Positions 63,933-64,000 of a stretch of DNA of 64,000 nt are shown here, in pieces (positions within the stretch are counted from its first letter, which is position 1; every line of letters starts with the position of its first letter). The notes under the pieces are model-generated. The model was not told the origin of the DNA. It searched no databases and saw nothing but the letters and a program-made list of their open reading frames with translations. The position numbers and the translations under genes were made by a program. Origin of the DNA: Peptoniphilus faecalis (GTDB lineage: Bacteria > Bacillota > Clostridia > Tissierellales > Peptoniphilaceae); assembly GCF_012976305.1 (NCBI RefSeq), contig NZ_JABDSR010000007.1:62001-126000 (forward strand). Direction: 5' to 3'.

Positions 63933-64000
63933 AAAATTTTATTGTAATTATATTCATTATAACACTGAAATATTAGTAATAAAAGAAAAGGATCAAGAAT

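Overview
The window is AT-rich DNA from an anaerobic, low-GC Firmicute. I infer a host-associated member of the Tissierellia (Peptoniphilaceae-like). The grounds are strong Shine-Dalgarno sites, frequent TTG starts, T-box leaders, CtsR/CIRCE heat-shock sites, citrate lyase, a glycyl-radical choline lyase and a surface protein ending in copper-amine-oxidase-N domains. No ribosomal RNA, tRNA, CRISPR array or intact transposase was seen, so the species call is inference.

Left part (1-5.8 kb): the end of a methionine gene (metA, probably an acetyltransferase) behind a Met T-box; a small membrane protein; a 988-residue secreted leucine-rich-repeat surface protein; then about 1 kb of nearly empty DNA with a perfect 19-bp inverted repeat.

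Citrate/dicarboxylate region (5.8-20.8 kb): a 2-hydroxycarboxylate transporter with citD-citE-citF; a LysR regulator divergent from a second, CitMHS-type citrate transporter; NADP-isocitrate dehydrogenase; the citrate lyase maturation genes citG-citC-citX; then a two-subunit class I fumarase with a dicarboxylate symporter and its own divergent LysR. Citrate is taken up and split to acetate and oxaloacetate. No oxaloacetate decarboxylase is present, so a route through malate and fumarate is plausible. Two copies of a 150-bp MITE-like repeat sit behind the two plus-strand genes here.

Middle (20.9-27.2 kb): Hsp20 with stacked CtsR and CIRCE-like operators, an unusual phospholipase-D/AAA ATPase fusion, threonine ammonia-lyase, DUF951, a MscS channel and an unrecognised anchored protein.

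Choline microcompartment operon (27.4-44.7 kb, all minus strand, 21 genes): a DMT-family transporter, shell proteins (BMC-T, two near-identical BMC-H, EutS-type, GrpU-like, EutN vertex), choline trimethylamine-lyase CutC and its activase CutD, acetaldehyde dehydrogenase, alcohol dehydrogenase, PduL, EutJ, EutP, a EutT-like remnant, a second aldehyde-dehydrogenase-like protein without the catalytic cysteine, and at the 3' end an uncharacterised TPR-DUF4037-DUF4125-MerR module. Choline is cleaved to trimethylamine and acetaldehyde, which is dismutated to ethanol and acetyl-phosphate. The only clear promoter has a 19-bp spacer, as expected for MerR control.

Right part (45-64 kb): housekeeping genes. 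These are a DMT exporter, transketolase, a WecG glycosyltransferase, an orphan MazF, an AcpS-NnrD fusion, tyrS behind an ultrashort-Stem-I T-box, a dipeptidase, rubredoxin, PPK2, MnmH, uracil-DNA glycosylase, a Trk potassium system (TrkH plus two TrkA proteins) and a cation-diffusion facilitator.
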